The notes under the pieces: generated by a model
What the model was told of the DNA's origin: nothing
Databases searched by the model: none
What the model saw: the letters and a program-made list of their open reading frames with translations, nothing else
In this document: positions 31,324-36,482 of the stretch, one piece after another
Layout of the letters: the number at the start of each line of letters is the position of its first letter
Numbering within the stretch: position 1 is the first letter of the stretch
From: a virus
Direction: 5' to 3' (one strand)
IMG/VR virus record: IMGVR_UViG_3300015360_000015
Location: 1-36,482 of that record
DNA length: 36,482 nucleotides
Made by a program: the position numbers and the translations under genes

Positions 31324-31583
31324 CAAATTTTTTTACTGTCCTATCAAGGTCAAGAGAATTGATTCATATAGTTGTTGATAAGGGTTCTAGTGATTGGAGC
31401 TGTACATGCGAAAGCTATTCGATCCAGAAAAATATTAATTGTTATCACATCCTTATGGCTAAAGCAGGCAAAGCTAGGATGGTGACATTAGGTCAAGTCA
31501 ACGAGTTAATGAAAAATAACCGTATTTTAGTTAAGGTTAAAAAGAATGCACAACCTCAAAGGGATATCAACGAGACTAGTTAA
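31320..31583 (+). CDS. SWIM zinc-finger protein (87 aa)
   Basis: The protein carries a SWIM pattern, CxCx(10)CxH: C28 and C30 (WSCTCESY), then C41 and H43 (NCYHI). A short basic tail follows. SWIM domains bind DNA or proteins. In the recombination module it may recruit partners to single-stranded or branched DNA. The start overlaps the nuclease stop (ATGA). The next small membrane gene starts 38 nt before its end. Confidence 0.72.
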   Translation: MTNFFTVLSRSRELIHIVVDKGSSDWSCTCESYSIQKNINCYHILMAKAGKARMVTLGQVNELMKNNRILVKVKKNAQPQRDINETS

Positions 31584-31689
31584 TTGCATTCTTATGTTAT
31601 CTTTAATGCCTTTTATTGGCATAGTAGTTATTTTATTTATTTCAATAGTTGAAGCGTTTCGACTTGCGAGAAAGAAACTTTTACGATGA
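31546..31689 (+). CDS. Single-pass membrane peptide (47 aa)
   Basis: This short frame starts inside the SWIM gene at ATG 31546 and ends at TGA 31687-31689 in an ATGA overlap with the following gene. The peptide has one strong membrane segment (LMLSLMPFIGIVVILFISIV) and a basic tail ending EAFRLARKKLLR. Overlaps at both ends and the clear topology support a real gene. Function is unknown. Confidence 0.6.
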   Translation: MHNLKGISTRLVNCILMLSLMPFIGIVVILFISIVEAFRLARKKLLR

Positions 31690-31910
31690 AAAAATTTGCA
31701 TTTCTTAAGAAACTTAAAATGGTGGAAGTATCACCCGGCTGTAGTGCTTATTCATTACTGGATATTGCGAAATATTTAACAGTTGGTCAATTGAGAGAGT
31801 ACAGAGAATGGCGCAGAGGCGCAGTCATAATGTATCAGGGTGAAATCATGGTGTTTGAAAGTAGTTTTAATTTTTTTCTAGAAAGTCGTGAAGATTGGGG
31901 TAATATATGA
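31686..31910 (+). CDS. Small hypothetical protein (74 aa)
   Basis: This basic and aromatic protein (MKKFAFLKKLKMVEVSPGCS) is coupled to the previous peptide by ATGA and to the SSB gene by another ATGA at 31907-31910. It has a middle helix (YLTVGQLREYREWRRG) and a short hydrophobic segment at the C terminus. No family was recognised. Its strict coupling with SSB suggests a replication accessory role. Confidence 0.6.
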   Translation: MKKFAFLKKLKMVEVSPGCSAYSLLDIAKYLTVGQLREYREWRRGAVIMYQGEIMVFESSFNFFLESREDWGNI

Positions 31911-32374
31911 AATTCAGCGTTAATGAAGCAAAATTGCTTGGTAATGTAACCCGTGCTATTGAGCTTAAGTTTACACCTAGCGGGAATCAGGTTGCTAGTT
32001 TTTCTATGGCTACCAACCGTAGTTATATGGACAAACAAACTAATACGTGGACTGATATAGGGACTTTCCACAATATTGTTGTTTGGGGAAAGCTTGCAGA
32101 GTTTATCGCAAAATCTATTAGCAAAGGCGATAAAGTCTACGTTAGTGGAAGAATTGAGAATAGAAGTTATACAAACAAACAAGGTCTTAAAGTGTATATA
32201 AGCGAGATCGTTGCAGAGGATGTAATTTCTTTAAACAAGAAGAAGTCTGTTTATGATGAGTCGCCACCATTAGTTGAGGATGTAGGGTTCGACGCATTCG
32301 AAGCTACGTTTGGAGAGCATCCGGGCGGAGAGCCTATTGAAGAGCCTGCCAGAGAGAATCCGACGCCATTTTAG
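31907..32374 (+). CDS. ssb: Single-stranded DNA-binding protein
   Basis: This 155-residue protein has a classical OB fold over residues 1-110: NEAKLLGNVTRAIELKFTPS, then VASFSMATNRSY, WTDIGTFHNIVVWGKLAEF and KGDKVYVSGRIENRSYTN. The acidic proline/glycine-rich tail ends in TPF, close to the bacterial protein-interaction tip that ends in IPF. It protects single strands during replication and would work with the RecT-like protein and the priming set. ATGA links it to the upstream gene. Confidence 0.93.
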   Translation: MKFSVNEAKLLGNVTRAIELKFTPSGNQVASFSMATNRSYMDKQTNTWTDIGTFHNIVVWGKLAEFIAKSISKGDKVYVSGRIENRSYTNKQGLKVYISEIVAEDVISLNKKKSVYDESPPLVEDVGFDAFEATFGEHPGGEPIEEPARENPTPF

Positions 32375-32401
32375 CTATTCACAGACACAAAAAGGTGCTT
32401 A

Positions 32402-32430
32402 TTGACTAGGTACTACAGTAGTAGTAAGGT
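32402..32430 (+). promoter_or_regulatory. Operator-bearing leaderless promoter (site 3)
   Basis: TTGACT (32402-32407), a 17-bp spacer and TAAGGT (32425-32430) end 6 nt before the ATG at 32437. The palindrome ACTACAGTAGTAGT (32412-32425) lies in the spacer at exactly the same offset as in site 1 (2839-2867). A repressor bound there would block both boxes. Confidence 0.7.
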
Positions 32431-32436
32431 ATACAT

Positions 32437-32649
32437 ATGCCATTTAATGCAAAAAAACAAAAACAATTAGAAGATAAATATCTAAACAAGAGAGCTATTA
32501 TCGAGAAAAACGGGTTATCCATTTACGTGGTTATATCCAGAGTCAGCCAAATGTACGGACATGTTAGATTCCTCGTTAAACCTGATGCAGGCGCGGGTAT
32601 GATTTGGGTCACTAATATTGAAATATTGAAAGAATCAGATGAACAGTGA
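32437..32649 (+). CDS. Small basic protein (70 aa), leaderless
   Basis: The protein starts MPFNAKKQKQLEDKYLNKRA and is basic with a beta-rich C-terminal half (IYVVISRVSQMYGHVRFLV), possibly a small SH3-like or tudor-like barrel. It has no ribosome binding site and is the first gene after the operator promoter. It overlaps the next small gene by 11 nt. Function is unknown. An early host-takeover or regulatory role is suggested by the promoter type alone. Confidence 0.65.
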   Translation: MPFNAKKQKQLEDKYLNKRAIIEKNGLSIYVVISRVSQMYGHVRFLVKPDAGAGMIWVTNIEILKESDEQ

Positions 32650-32800
32650 AACTAAAAGACAGATAAGACAAAGGGAATTCAGAAAACTTAAATTATATCT
32701 TAAGAAAAATCTGCTGTATTGGGTGATCGTGATATTTTCTATGTCATTTTTCGTAAAATCTATAGTGGACGCGTTTTTCGCTAGTCATTATTTTAATTAA
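32639..32800 (+). CDS. Small single-pass membrane protein (53 aa)
   Basis: ATG 32639 overlaps the end of the previous gene by 11 nt and the stop is TAA 32798-32800. The first 25 residues are strongly basic (KRQIRQREFRKLKLYLKK), followed by one hydrophobic segment (LLYWVIVIFSMSFFV). This is a typical small type II membrane protein. It shares its 3' flank TTAATTAATTGAAGG with the leaders at 2216 and 34928. Confidence 0.55.
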   Translation: MNSETKRQIRQREFRKLKLYLKKNLLYWVIVIFSMSFFVKSIVDAFFASHYFN

Positions 32801-32816
32801 TTGAAGGTAAAGCCAG

Positions 32817-33311
32817 ATGAATAAAAAAGAAGCGTTAAGAGAAATATTATGTAGTTTGAACCTTGCGGTAGATGTAGATAGTTTGGATCTATCACCCGCG
32901 GAACTTAAGTTTTATGAAGACAGATTATCAGGCATAAAGACTAAGGGTTCGATGACTAACGGCGAAGAAGTAGTAGAAGAAATTCTAGCACTATTTAAAT
33001 CAGGGAGTTCTGAAACAGACGAAGAGCTAAGAAATCTATTGCGTCCTATAATTGAAGTTGTGATGTTCCTTCAATTGAGTTTAGTTATGTTTGACAGAGT
33101 GGACATGGACGACAAGAGAATTATTAAATCCATTGGTACAGTAGCGAAAATGTTGCATACTTTGCATTGCGATAAAGAAGATCATGCAGAAAGTAGACGT
33201 TCTATGCCTTCTGTGCTTAAAGCATTTTCGGATGAGTTTGTGAAACCGGGCGCGTTTGATGCTGGTGTTGAAGAAGCTATAGATGGTTATTTGAGAATTA
33301 ACCGGACATGA
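32817..33311 (+). CDS. Hypothetical helical protein (164 aa)
   Basis: ATG 32817 follows GAAGGTAAAGCCAG, a good though slightly distant ribosome binding site. The protein is almost fully helical and acidic (NKKEALREILCSLNLAVDV; GEEVVEEILALFKSG), with hydrophobic stretches but no membrane span. There is no recognised domain. The stop overlaps the next start (ATGA). Confidence 0.65.
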   Translation: MNKKEALREILCSLNLAVDVDSLDLSPAELKFYEDRLSGIKTKGSMTNGEEVVEEILALFKSGSSETDEELRNLLRPIIEVVMFLQLSLVMFDRVDMDDKRIIKSIGTVAKMLHTLHCDKEDHAESRRSMPSVLKAFSDEFVKPGAFDAGVEEAIDGYLRINRT

Positions 33312-33766
33312 AAGAAATTCCTGCCGAAATAAAATTAATAGTTGAGGAAATGTCAGTTCAAGGTAATCATTTCCCTTTATACATGGTTCAAGAAGATTTA
33401 CGGCTTTATGTCGGGTATGACGGGGACTGGACACACACTGAAAGAATGAGGTCAGACGTTGTTAAAGAAAAATATCTATGCACTAAATGCAAGAGGTTTA
33501 AAGCTAAAGATGAAGAACTTCCAAAAGATTGTGGCAAATGCAAACCAGAGGCTTTTTATCACTATAAAATTATGGAGTTTAATAATTCTAGGGCAGGGGT
33601 ATTCCTAACGGAGAAAGCTTGTCAGGAACATATTGATCGAAGCCAGTATTTCTACAATAACCCTAGACCGTGCGGGGTCAGAATATGGCGAAACCCGGAA
33701 ACGCAAAGGGTCACAAAGTTTTTATTTGAGGCGGCAGGAATTTCGGTTCCACCACATTATCTATGA
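33308..33766 (+). CDS. Zinc-binding hypothetical protein (152 aa)
   Basis: Four cysteines C58/C61 (LCTKC) and C75/C78 (DCGKC) make a zinc knuckle or ribbon in the middle. The N-terminal 50 residues are helical. The C-terminal part is aromatic and ends FLFEAAGISVPPHYL. Similar proteins of this shape occur in phage early regions without known function. It is coupled to both neighbours by ATGA. Confidence 0.65.
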   Translation: MKEIPAEIKLIVEEMSVQGNHFPLYMVQEDLRLYVGYDGDWTHTERMRSDVVKEKYLCTKCKRFKAKDEELPKDCGKCKPEAFYHYKIMEFNNSRAGVFLTEKACQEHIDRSQYFYNNPRPCGVRIWRNPETQRVTKFLFEAAGISVPPHYL

Positions 33767-34035
33767 CAATAGACGAGAAGAAGAAAATAATAGCAGACGA
33801 GTTATTTGAAGTTTATATGCATGGGGCTTCTGATAGCTACCATAGCCGGATTATTGACGATACGTATCAACCTTATCTAATGGAGAAAGCGGACGGTATC
33901 GCAAGACTCGATGGAACTCTAAGCACTGCTGAAACGGCATGGTCTAGTATGGACGGGAAGGCTAAAATTATTGTATTTGCTATTGTATTTGGATACATAG
34001 CTACCTGCCTAATATTATTTAGTATGGTCTTTTAG
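33763..34035 (+). CDS. Protein with C-terminal membrane anchor (90 aa)
   Basis: A polar, acidic 65-residue domain is followed by one membrane segment at the C terminus (IIVFAIVFGYIATCLILFSM). This is a tail-anchored layout. It is coupled by ATGA to the previous gene, with 7 bp to the next. No family was recognised. It may bring a cytosolic function to the inner membrane. Confidence 0.62.
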   Translation: MTIDEKKKIIADELFEVYMHGASDSYHSRIIDDTYQPYLMEKADGIARLDGTLSTAETAWSSMDGKAKIIVFAIVFGYIATCLILFSMVF

Positions 34036-34042
34036 GAACAAA

Positions 34043-34444
34043 ATGACAAAAACACTTTCTGAACTAGTAAACCTAAGAAATATTATTTTTTACGGACTTA
34101 ATGACAATGAAGCGCAAGTGTTTCAAGGAAAATTTGTTGAAGTTTTAGCGATTAACGCTGATTTATCACAGGTAATACCACAATTTATGATTTGGTTGTT
34201 AAGCGATAAGAAAGATGGCGTTATTCAATACATGAAGGAGGGCGATAAAAGAGCAATGAAAATAGTTGTCGGTCTTTATAAGAAAGAACTTGAAGGGCTA
34301 GAGGTTACCAACGAAGAACGGTCTAAAGCTCTCGCTGGTTCTTTTCATGCTTTTTTTGTCGCTGATGCTGCCAAAGAAACTCATTACAAAAAAATTGCTG
34401 ATAAGTTGATTGAGTTGATTGAAGGGGCAAATTGGAGTAATTGA
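34043..34444 (+). CDS. Hypothetical helical protein (133 aa)
   Basis: This is a helical protein without cysteines or membrane spans (MTKTLSELVNLRNIIFYGLN). ATG 34043 follows GGAACAAA, a weak ribosome binding site. It is the last gene before the non-coding locus, and the tRNA-like 3' half starts within 10 nt of its TGA at 34442-34444. Function is unknown. Confidence 0.6.
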   Translation: MTKTLSELVNLRNIIFYGLNDNEAQVFQGKFVEVLAINADLSQVIPQFMIWLLSDKKDGVIQYMKEGDKRAMKIVVGLYKKELEGLEVTNEERSKALAGSFHAFFVADAAKETHYKKIADKLIELIEGANWSN

Positions 34445-34449
34445 AGGTT

Positions 34450-34489
34450 GAGGCAGGGGGTCACACAGGTTCGATTCCTGTACGCCTGA
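34450..34489 (+). tRNA. tRNA-like 3' half (T arm and acceptor strand), upstream of its 5' half
   Basis: ACAGG-TTCGATT-CCTGT (34465-34481) is a perfect T arm with the conserved TTCGA loop. It is followed by ACGCCTG and A as a 3' acceptor strand and discriminator. Upstream, GGGGG (34456-34460) and a 4-nt TCAC variable loop fit the 3' strand of an anticodon stem. No matching 5' half lies upstream, where a protein gene ends. A fitting half lies 70 nt downstream instead. An attachment-site-like tRNA fragment is the alternative reading. Confidence 0.5.
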
Positions 34490-34559
34490 TAAAATTTAGC
34501 CTTATGAGTATATAAAGGAAATCCGGAATTACTTTATAGGTAGTAAAGCAGATTTTTTG

Positions 34560-34593
34560 TTGGTGTTCGTCTAGTGGTCAGGACGTCCTCCGT
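34560..34593 (+). tRNA. tRNA-like 5' half (acceptor strand, D arm, anticodon stem strand)
   Basis: TTGGTGT, TC, then GTCTAGTGGTCAGGAC forms a near-perfect glutamate/aspartate-type D arm with U8 and both loop guanines. GGTGT pairs with ACGCC of the upstream half (five consecutive pairs including one G-U), but position 2-71 is a U-U mismatch. CCTCC or TCCTC can pair with GGGGG of the upstream half. The anticodon cannot be fixed, because the usual loop pattern is broken where the structured domain begins. Confidence 0.5.
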
Positions 34594-34760
34594 CTGAGTC
34601 TTGAATCAAAGATTGAAAGTGGTGGGGGTGTTTAGTGCTAGCGAAGTGCTTTGAGGGTACCTACATGATAAGCCACCTCTCGCAGCAAGGCGGGGATACC
34701 TACTAGCAGGGTTTGTTAAAGCCCCTTTAGACCCACCACTTTGAGTCTTTGAATGACTCA
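34594..34760 (+). ncRNA. Structured RNA domain attached to the tRNA-like 5' half
   Basis: AAAGTGGTGGG (34616-34626) and CCCACCACTTT (34732-34742) form a perfect 11-bp closing stem. Inside it, TGCTAG (34636-34641) pairs with CTAGCA (34703-34708). A CTCGC/GCGGG hairpin (34679-34694) and a GGGTTT/AAGCCC hairpin (34709-34724) follow. TTTGAGTC/GACTCAAA (34741-34763) makes a final 8-bp hairpin. TGAGTC at 34595-34600 could instead pair with GACTCA at 34755-34760 and enclose everything. Core motifs of group I or II introns, tmRNA and RNase P RNA were looked for and not found. It is an unrecognised RNA family. Confidence 0.5.
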
Positions 34761-34789
34761 AAAAGCACATTGTTTTGTTCGTGGTCATT

Positions 34790-34814
34790 GCCAACTCGGC
34801 AGTGGGCTTTTTTT
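34790..34814 (+). terminator. Rho-independent terminator of the tRNA-like/structured RNA locus
   Basis: GCCAAC (34790-34795) pairs with GTGGGC (34802-34807) with one A-G mismatch around a 6-nt loop, followed by seven T (34808-34814). It ends the non-coding locus just before the duplicated gene fragment. Confidence 0.7.
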
Positions 34815-34823
34815 GATTGGGGA

Positions 34824-34953
34824 AAGGAAGATTGCTTTCAATTGCTATAACTCATTTAGAGGCGGCAATGTTATATACAAAAGAGGCTACTAGTTAGTCC
34901 TTTCTGCCCTACGGGGCAGTTGTGGGTTAATTAATTGAAGGAGCAAAATGAAA
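34824..34953 (+). repeat. Long direct repeat, copy 2 (partner 2112-2241)
   Basis: This segment matches 2112-2241 at constant offset with few mismatches, including the UACG hairpin (34904-34919) and the GAAGGAG site before ATG 34948. It begins 10 bp after the terminator, so the duplication seems to have joined directly behind the RNA locus. Confidence 0.9.
34829..34897 (+). pseudogene. 3' fragment of the 51-aa gene at 2030
   Basis: The frame RLLSIAITHLEAAMLYTKEA ends at TAG 34895-34897 and corresponds to the last 22 codons of the gene at 2030-2185. It has no start codon or upstream coding part. Changes relative to the parent (for example TA to AA and IN to TS) are few. It is a carried-along remnant of the duplication. 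Confidence 0.7.
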
Positions 34954-35253
34954 ACAACAAAGTTAAGATCATTGTTAAATAACTTTCTACAGGATATTGA
35001 TACCGAAGCTCAGATAGACACTAAGACCGCAAACGCCATAGTGGATGCTCACTTGAGACTATTTCAGGCTTATTCTGGAAAAATCCGGAGAGAAACTGCT
35101 AAAGAAATTGTAGAGTTTCTGGATGGTCTTGAAATAAACCAACCATTTGATTTGAAAACTGATAATTGGCGGAACTGGAAGTATATAAAAAACTCGATTG
35201 TTGATGAATACGGCGTTCCAAGTCAGGCGGATAGTTTAGAATCAAATGGATGA
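34948..35253 (+). CDS. Hypothetical helical protein (101 aa)
   Basis: ATG 34948 is preceded by the strong GAAGGAG of the duplicated leader. The protein (MKTTKLRSLLNNFLQDIDTE) is helical and acidic, with a tryptophan-rich stretch near residue 75 (NWRNWKYIK). Its end overlaps the methyltransferase start (ATGA at 35250-35253), so the two are translationally coupled. It may be an accessory of the methyltransferase, but no family was recognised. Confidence 0.65.
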   Translation: MKTTKLRSLLNNFLQDIDTEAQIDTKTANAIVDAHLRLFQAYSGKIRRETAKEIVEFLDGLEINQPFDLKTDNWRNWKYIKNSIVDEYGVPSQADSLESNG

Positions 35254-36482
35254 AAATAATACAGGGAGACAGTTTGGTAAAGCTAAAAGAGCTACCAGAA
35301 AACAGCGTTGATTCCGTTGTCTGTGATCCACCGTATGGTCTTTCATTTATGGGTAAAAAATGGGATTACAATGTACCTAGCGTAGATTTATGGAAAGAAG
35401 TATTAAGAGTATTGAAACCGGGTGGACACTTACTTTCATTTGCAGGCTCACGGACTTACCATAGAATGGTGGTGAACATTGAGGACGCTGGATTTGAAAT
35501 CCGTGACCAAATTATTTGGGTTTACGGGTCGGGGTTTCCAAAATCGCATAACATAGGCAAGGCAATTGATAAGTTGCAAGGAAATGAGAGGGAAATAATA
35601 TCAGAAACATTTAGGGGCGAAAATGCAGGAAAACAGTCAGGGATCATGGGGAAAACTGTATCCAGAACAGATACTTTGTCCAAAGGAACATCACCCTATG
35701 AAGGCTGGGGAACTGGTCTAAAACCTGCTCATGAAGATATTGTTCTAGCTAGAAAGCCACTATCCGAAAGCACTATTGCGCAAAACGTACTCAGGTGGGG
35801 GACTGGTGGGATAAATATAGATAGGTGTAGGGTGAGGACAGAAGAAAAACTAGAAATAGTACAAGGTAATAATAAAGAAACAAGTACACCTAATGCTCCC
35901 AATAATGGTTGGAAAAGTGAGCCACAAACTCAAGGTAGATTCCCCGCAAATTTCCTGCATGACGGAAGTGATGAGGTGGTAGGGTTGTTTCCTGATAGTA
36001 CAAGCGGTTCAATCAAAGAAGGTACGAAGCAAGGGTTTGCTGGCACTGGTATTTATGGGAACAGCAATGGTGTTACAACCGAGAGGAACGCCAGCAAAGG
36101 CTCTGCCTCACGCTTCTTTAAGACCTGTAAAGATACGCAAAAGCATGCTATAATGAGTGTATGCAACGATATAAATGTAAACAATGTGGGAAGCAATTTG
36201 ATGATTTCCCAGCTAACAGAAAAAATCGTAAAAATACATTCTGTTCTAAAAAGTGCAACGCCCAATTTAGATTTGCTAAACCAAAACCTAAATGCCTTGT
36301 TTGTGGAACAGAGTGCAAAAAACACAGGAATAGATTTTGTAGCAAAACTTGTAGTAATCAAGGAAGTCCCAGAGGATTTGGTGAGCCAAGAGGAATTACA
36401 AGCTATTCAGGACTTTATTACAAACTGCAAAAAATGTTCCCTAACCCAGAGAAATGCAGATGCGGAGAAATGGGAAAGCATA
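35250..36482 (+). CDS. DNA methyltransferase, N-terminal part (continues at 1-651)
   Basis: The frame is open to the window end and continues at base 1, for 586 residues in total. Visible motifs are IIQGDSLVKLKELPENSVD, catalytic DPPYG (residues 28-32) and VLRVLKPGGHLLSFAGSRTY, which mark the N6-adenine/N4-cytosine methyltransferase family, beta order. The conserved core runs to GSASRFFKTC (about residue 290). After this the sequence stops looking like a methyltransferase for about 145 codons, because the same DNA encodes the HNH nuclease in another frame. The conserved KASKRDRNEG then resumes beyond the junction. The frame stays open through the insertion, so a full-length enzyme with a large inserted loop is possible. 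Confidence 0.88.
   Translation, partial: MKIIQGDSLVKLKELPENSVDSVVCDPPYGLSFMGKKWDYNVPSVDLWKEVLRVLKPGGHLLSFAGSRTYHRMVVNIEDAGFEIRDQIIWVYGSGFPKSHNIGKAIDKLQGNEREIISETFRGENAGKQSGIMGKTVSRTDTLSKGTSPYEGWGTGLKPAHEDIVLARKPLSESTIAQNVLRWGTGGINIDRCRVRTEEKLEIVQGNNKETSTPNAPNNGWKSEPQTQGRFPANFLHDGSDEVVGLFPDSTSGSIKEGTKQGFAGTGIYGNSNGVTTERNASKGSASRFFKTCKDTQKHAIMSVCNDINVNNVGSNLMISQLTEKIVKIHSVLKSATPNLDLLNQNLNALFVEQSAKNTGIDFVAKLVVIKEVPEDLVSQEELQAIQDFITNCKKCSLTQRNADAEKWESI
36146..36154 (+). promoter_or_regulatory. Extended -10 promoter inside the methyltransferase gene
   Basis: TGCTATAAT is a perfect extended -10 element. Its last base is 6 nt before the HNH ATG at 36161, predicting transcription start at the start codon. 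The -35 region at 17 bp (TGTAAA) is weak, as is common with extended -10 promoters. It would let the nested nuclease be expressed apart from its host gene. Confidence 0.65.
36161..36482 (+). CDS. Nested HNH homing-type endonuclease, N-terminal part (continues at 1-260)
   Basis: ATG 36161 opens a 152-codon frame, offset by two bases from the methyltransferase frame, that runs across the junction to TAA 258-260. The N terminus MQRYKCKQCGKQFDDFPANR starts a series of cysteine pairs (CKQC, FCSKKC, CLVCGTEC, FCSKTC) that form zinc knuckles before the HNH core encoded at 75-260. The start has no ribosome binding site but lies exactly where the TGCTATAAT promoter would begin transcription. Such multi-zinc HNH proteins are typical phage homing nucleases. 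Confidence 0.85.
   Translation, partial: MQRYKCKQCGKQFDDFPANRKNRKNTFCSKKCNAQFRFAKPKPKCLVCGTECKKHRNRFCSKTCSNQGSPRGFGEPRGITSYSGLYYKLQKMFPNPEKCRCGEMGKH
36360..36482. repeat. Terminal direct repeat (copy 2)
   Basis: This segment is identical to bases 1-123. It should be removed when the circle is closed. Confidence 0.9.

Noticed and set aside
34441-34500. Phage attachment site in a host tRNA 3' end
   Set aside because: No integrase or excisionase gene is recognisable and a complementary 5' half lies nearby. Kept only as an alternative explanation.
34450-34760. Permuted two-piece tmRNA
   Set aside because: The gene order would fit, but the 5' half has a full D arm and lacks the GGCTTCGAC-type start and a tag frame of tmRNA.
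34606-34794. Minus-strand 62-codon frame over the structured RNA locus
   Set aside because: It is antisense to strong RNA stems and a terminator, and its composition follows the stems. All real genes are on the + strand.
34594-34814. Group I or group II intron interrupting a tRNA
   Set aside because: The conserved P, Q, R, S core elements of group I and the GUGYG start and domain V of group II are absent, and no 3' tRNA half lies downstream.
1-36482. CRISPR array or anti-phage defence island
   Set aside because: No spacer-repeat pattern is present. The only short tandem repeats are the contiguous 11-bp iterons, and no defence gene set was recognised beyond the methyltransferase.

Overview
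This window is the essentially complete genome of a tailed bacteriophage with a short-tailed (podovirus-type) gene set. The first 123 bases are identical to the last 123, so the window is a circular assembly of about 36,359 bp opened inside a gene. A DNA methyltransferase starts at 35250 and finishes at 651 after crossing the junction. All convincing genes are on the + strand and are tightly packed, often with ATGA or TAATG overlaps. The DNA is A+T-rich. The host cannot be named from the sequence. There is no integrase and no recognisable CI-type repressor, so a lytic life style is more likely than a temperate one.

Layout. (1) 34.9 kb through the origin to 2.3 kb: methyltransferase with an HNH endonuclease gene nested in another frame, then small early-type genes. 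(2) 2.3-5.5 kb: small terminase, zinc-ribbon protein, PD-(D/E)XK nuclease, large terminase. (3) 5.5-17.4 kb: portal, scaffold-like protein, SU10/DUF5309-type major capsid protein, small virion proteins, a coiled-coil protein and a 1693-residue polyvalent protein likely to be ejected with the DNA. (4) 17.4-24.5 kb: decoration-like protein, a repeat protein interrupted by an in-frame TGA, a glycosyltransferase, tail adaptor, tail nozzle and fibre. (5) 24.5-26.3 kb: C39-like peptidase (probable endolysin) and small membrane or coiled-coil proteins (lysis). (6) 26.5-32.4 kb: HNH nuclease, initiator with internal 11-bp iterons (probable origin), CHC2 zinc-finger protein, RecA-like ATPase, RecT-like annealing protein, RecB-like nuclease, SWIM protein and SSB. 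(7) 32.4-34.4 kb: small unknown genes. (8) 34.44-34.95 kb: a non-coding locus with tRNA-like halves in reversed order, a structured RNA domain, a terminator and a duplicated gene fragment.

The genes work together as follows. The initiator probably opens the iteron origin, and the CHC2 protein and RecA-like ATPase supply priming and helicase-type functions. The RecT-like protein, RecB-like nuclease and SSB form a recombination set. Terminase and portal package DNA into the DUF5309 capsid. The adaptor, nozzle and fibre make the short tail, and the peptidase and membrane proteins end infection.

The least expected signals are: (a) the HNH gene inside a still-open methyltransferase frame, with its own extended -10 placed for leaderless transcription; (b) a promoter-pseudoknot-terminator RNA unit at 7950-8125 whose hairpin loop is complementary over 12 nt to the leader of the tail adaptor gene; (c) the tRNA-like halves in 3'-then-5' order; (d) a family of promoters whose -10 box ends 6 nt before the ATG, two of them with the same palindromic operator in the spacer; (e) a TGA where the neighbouring protein repeat has tryptophan. 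All functional assignments come from reading sequence and motifs; no database search was run.
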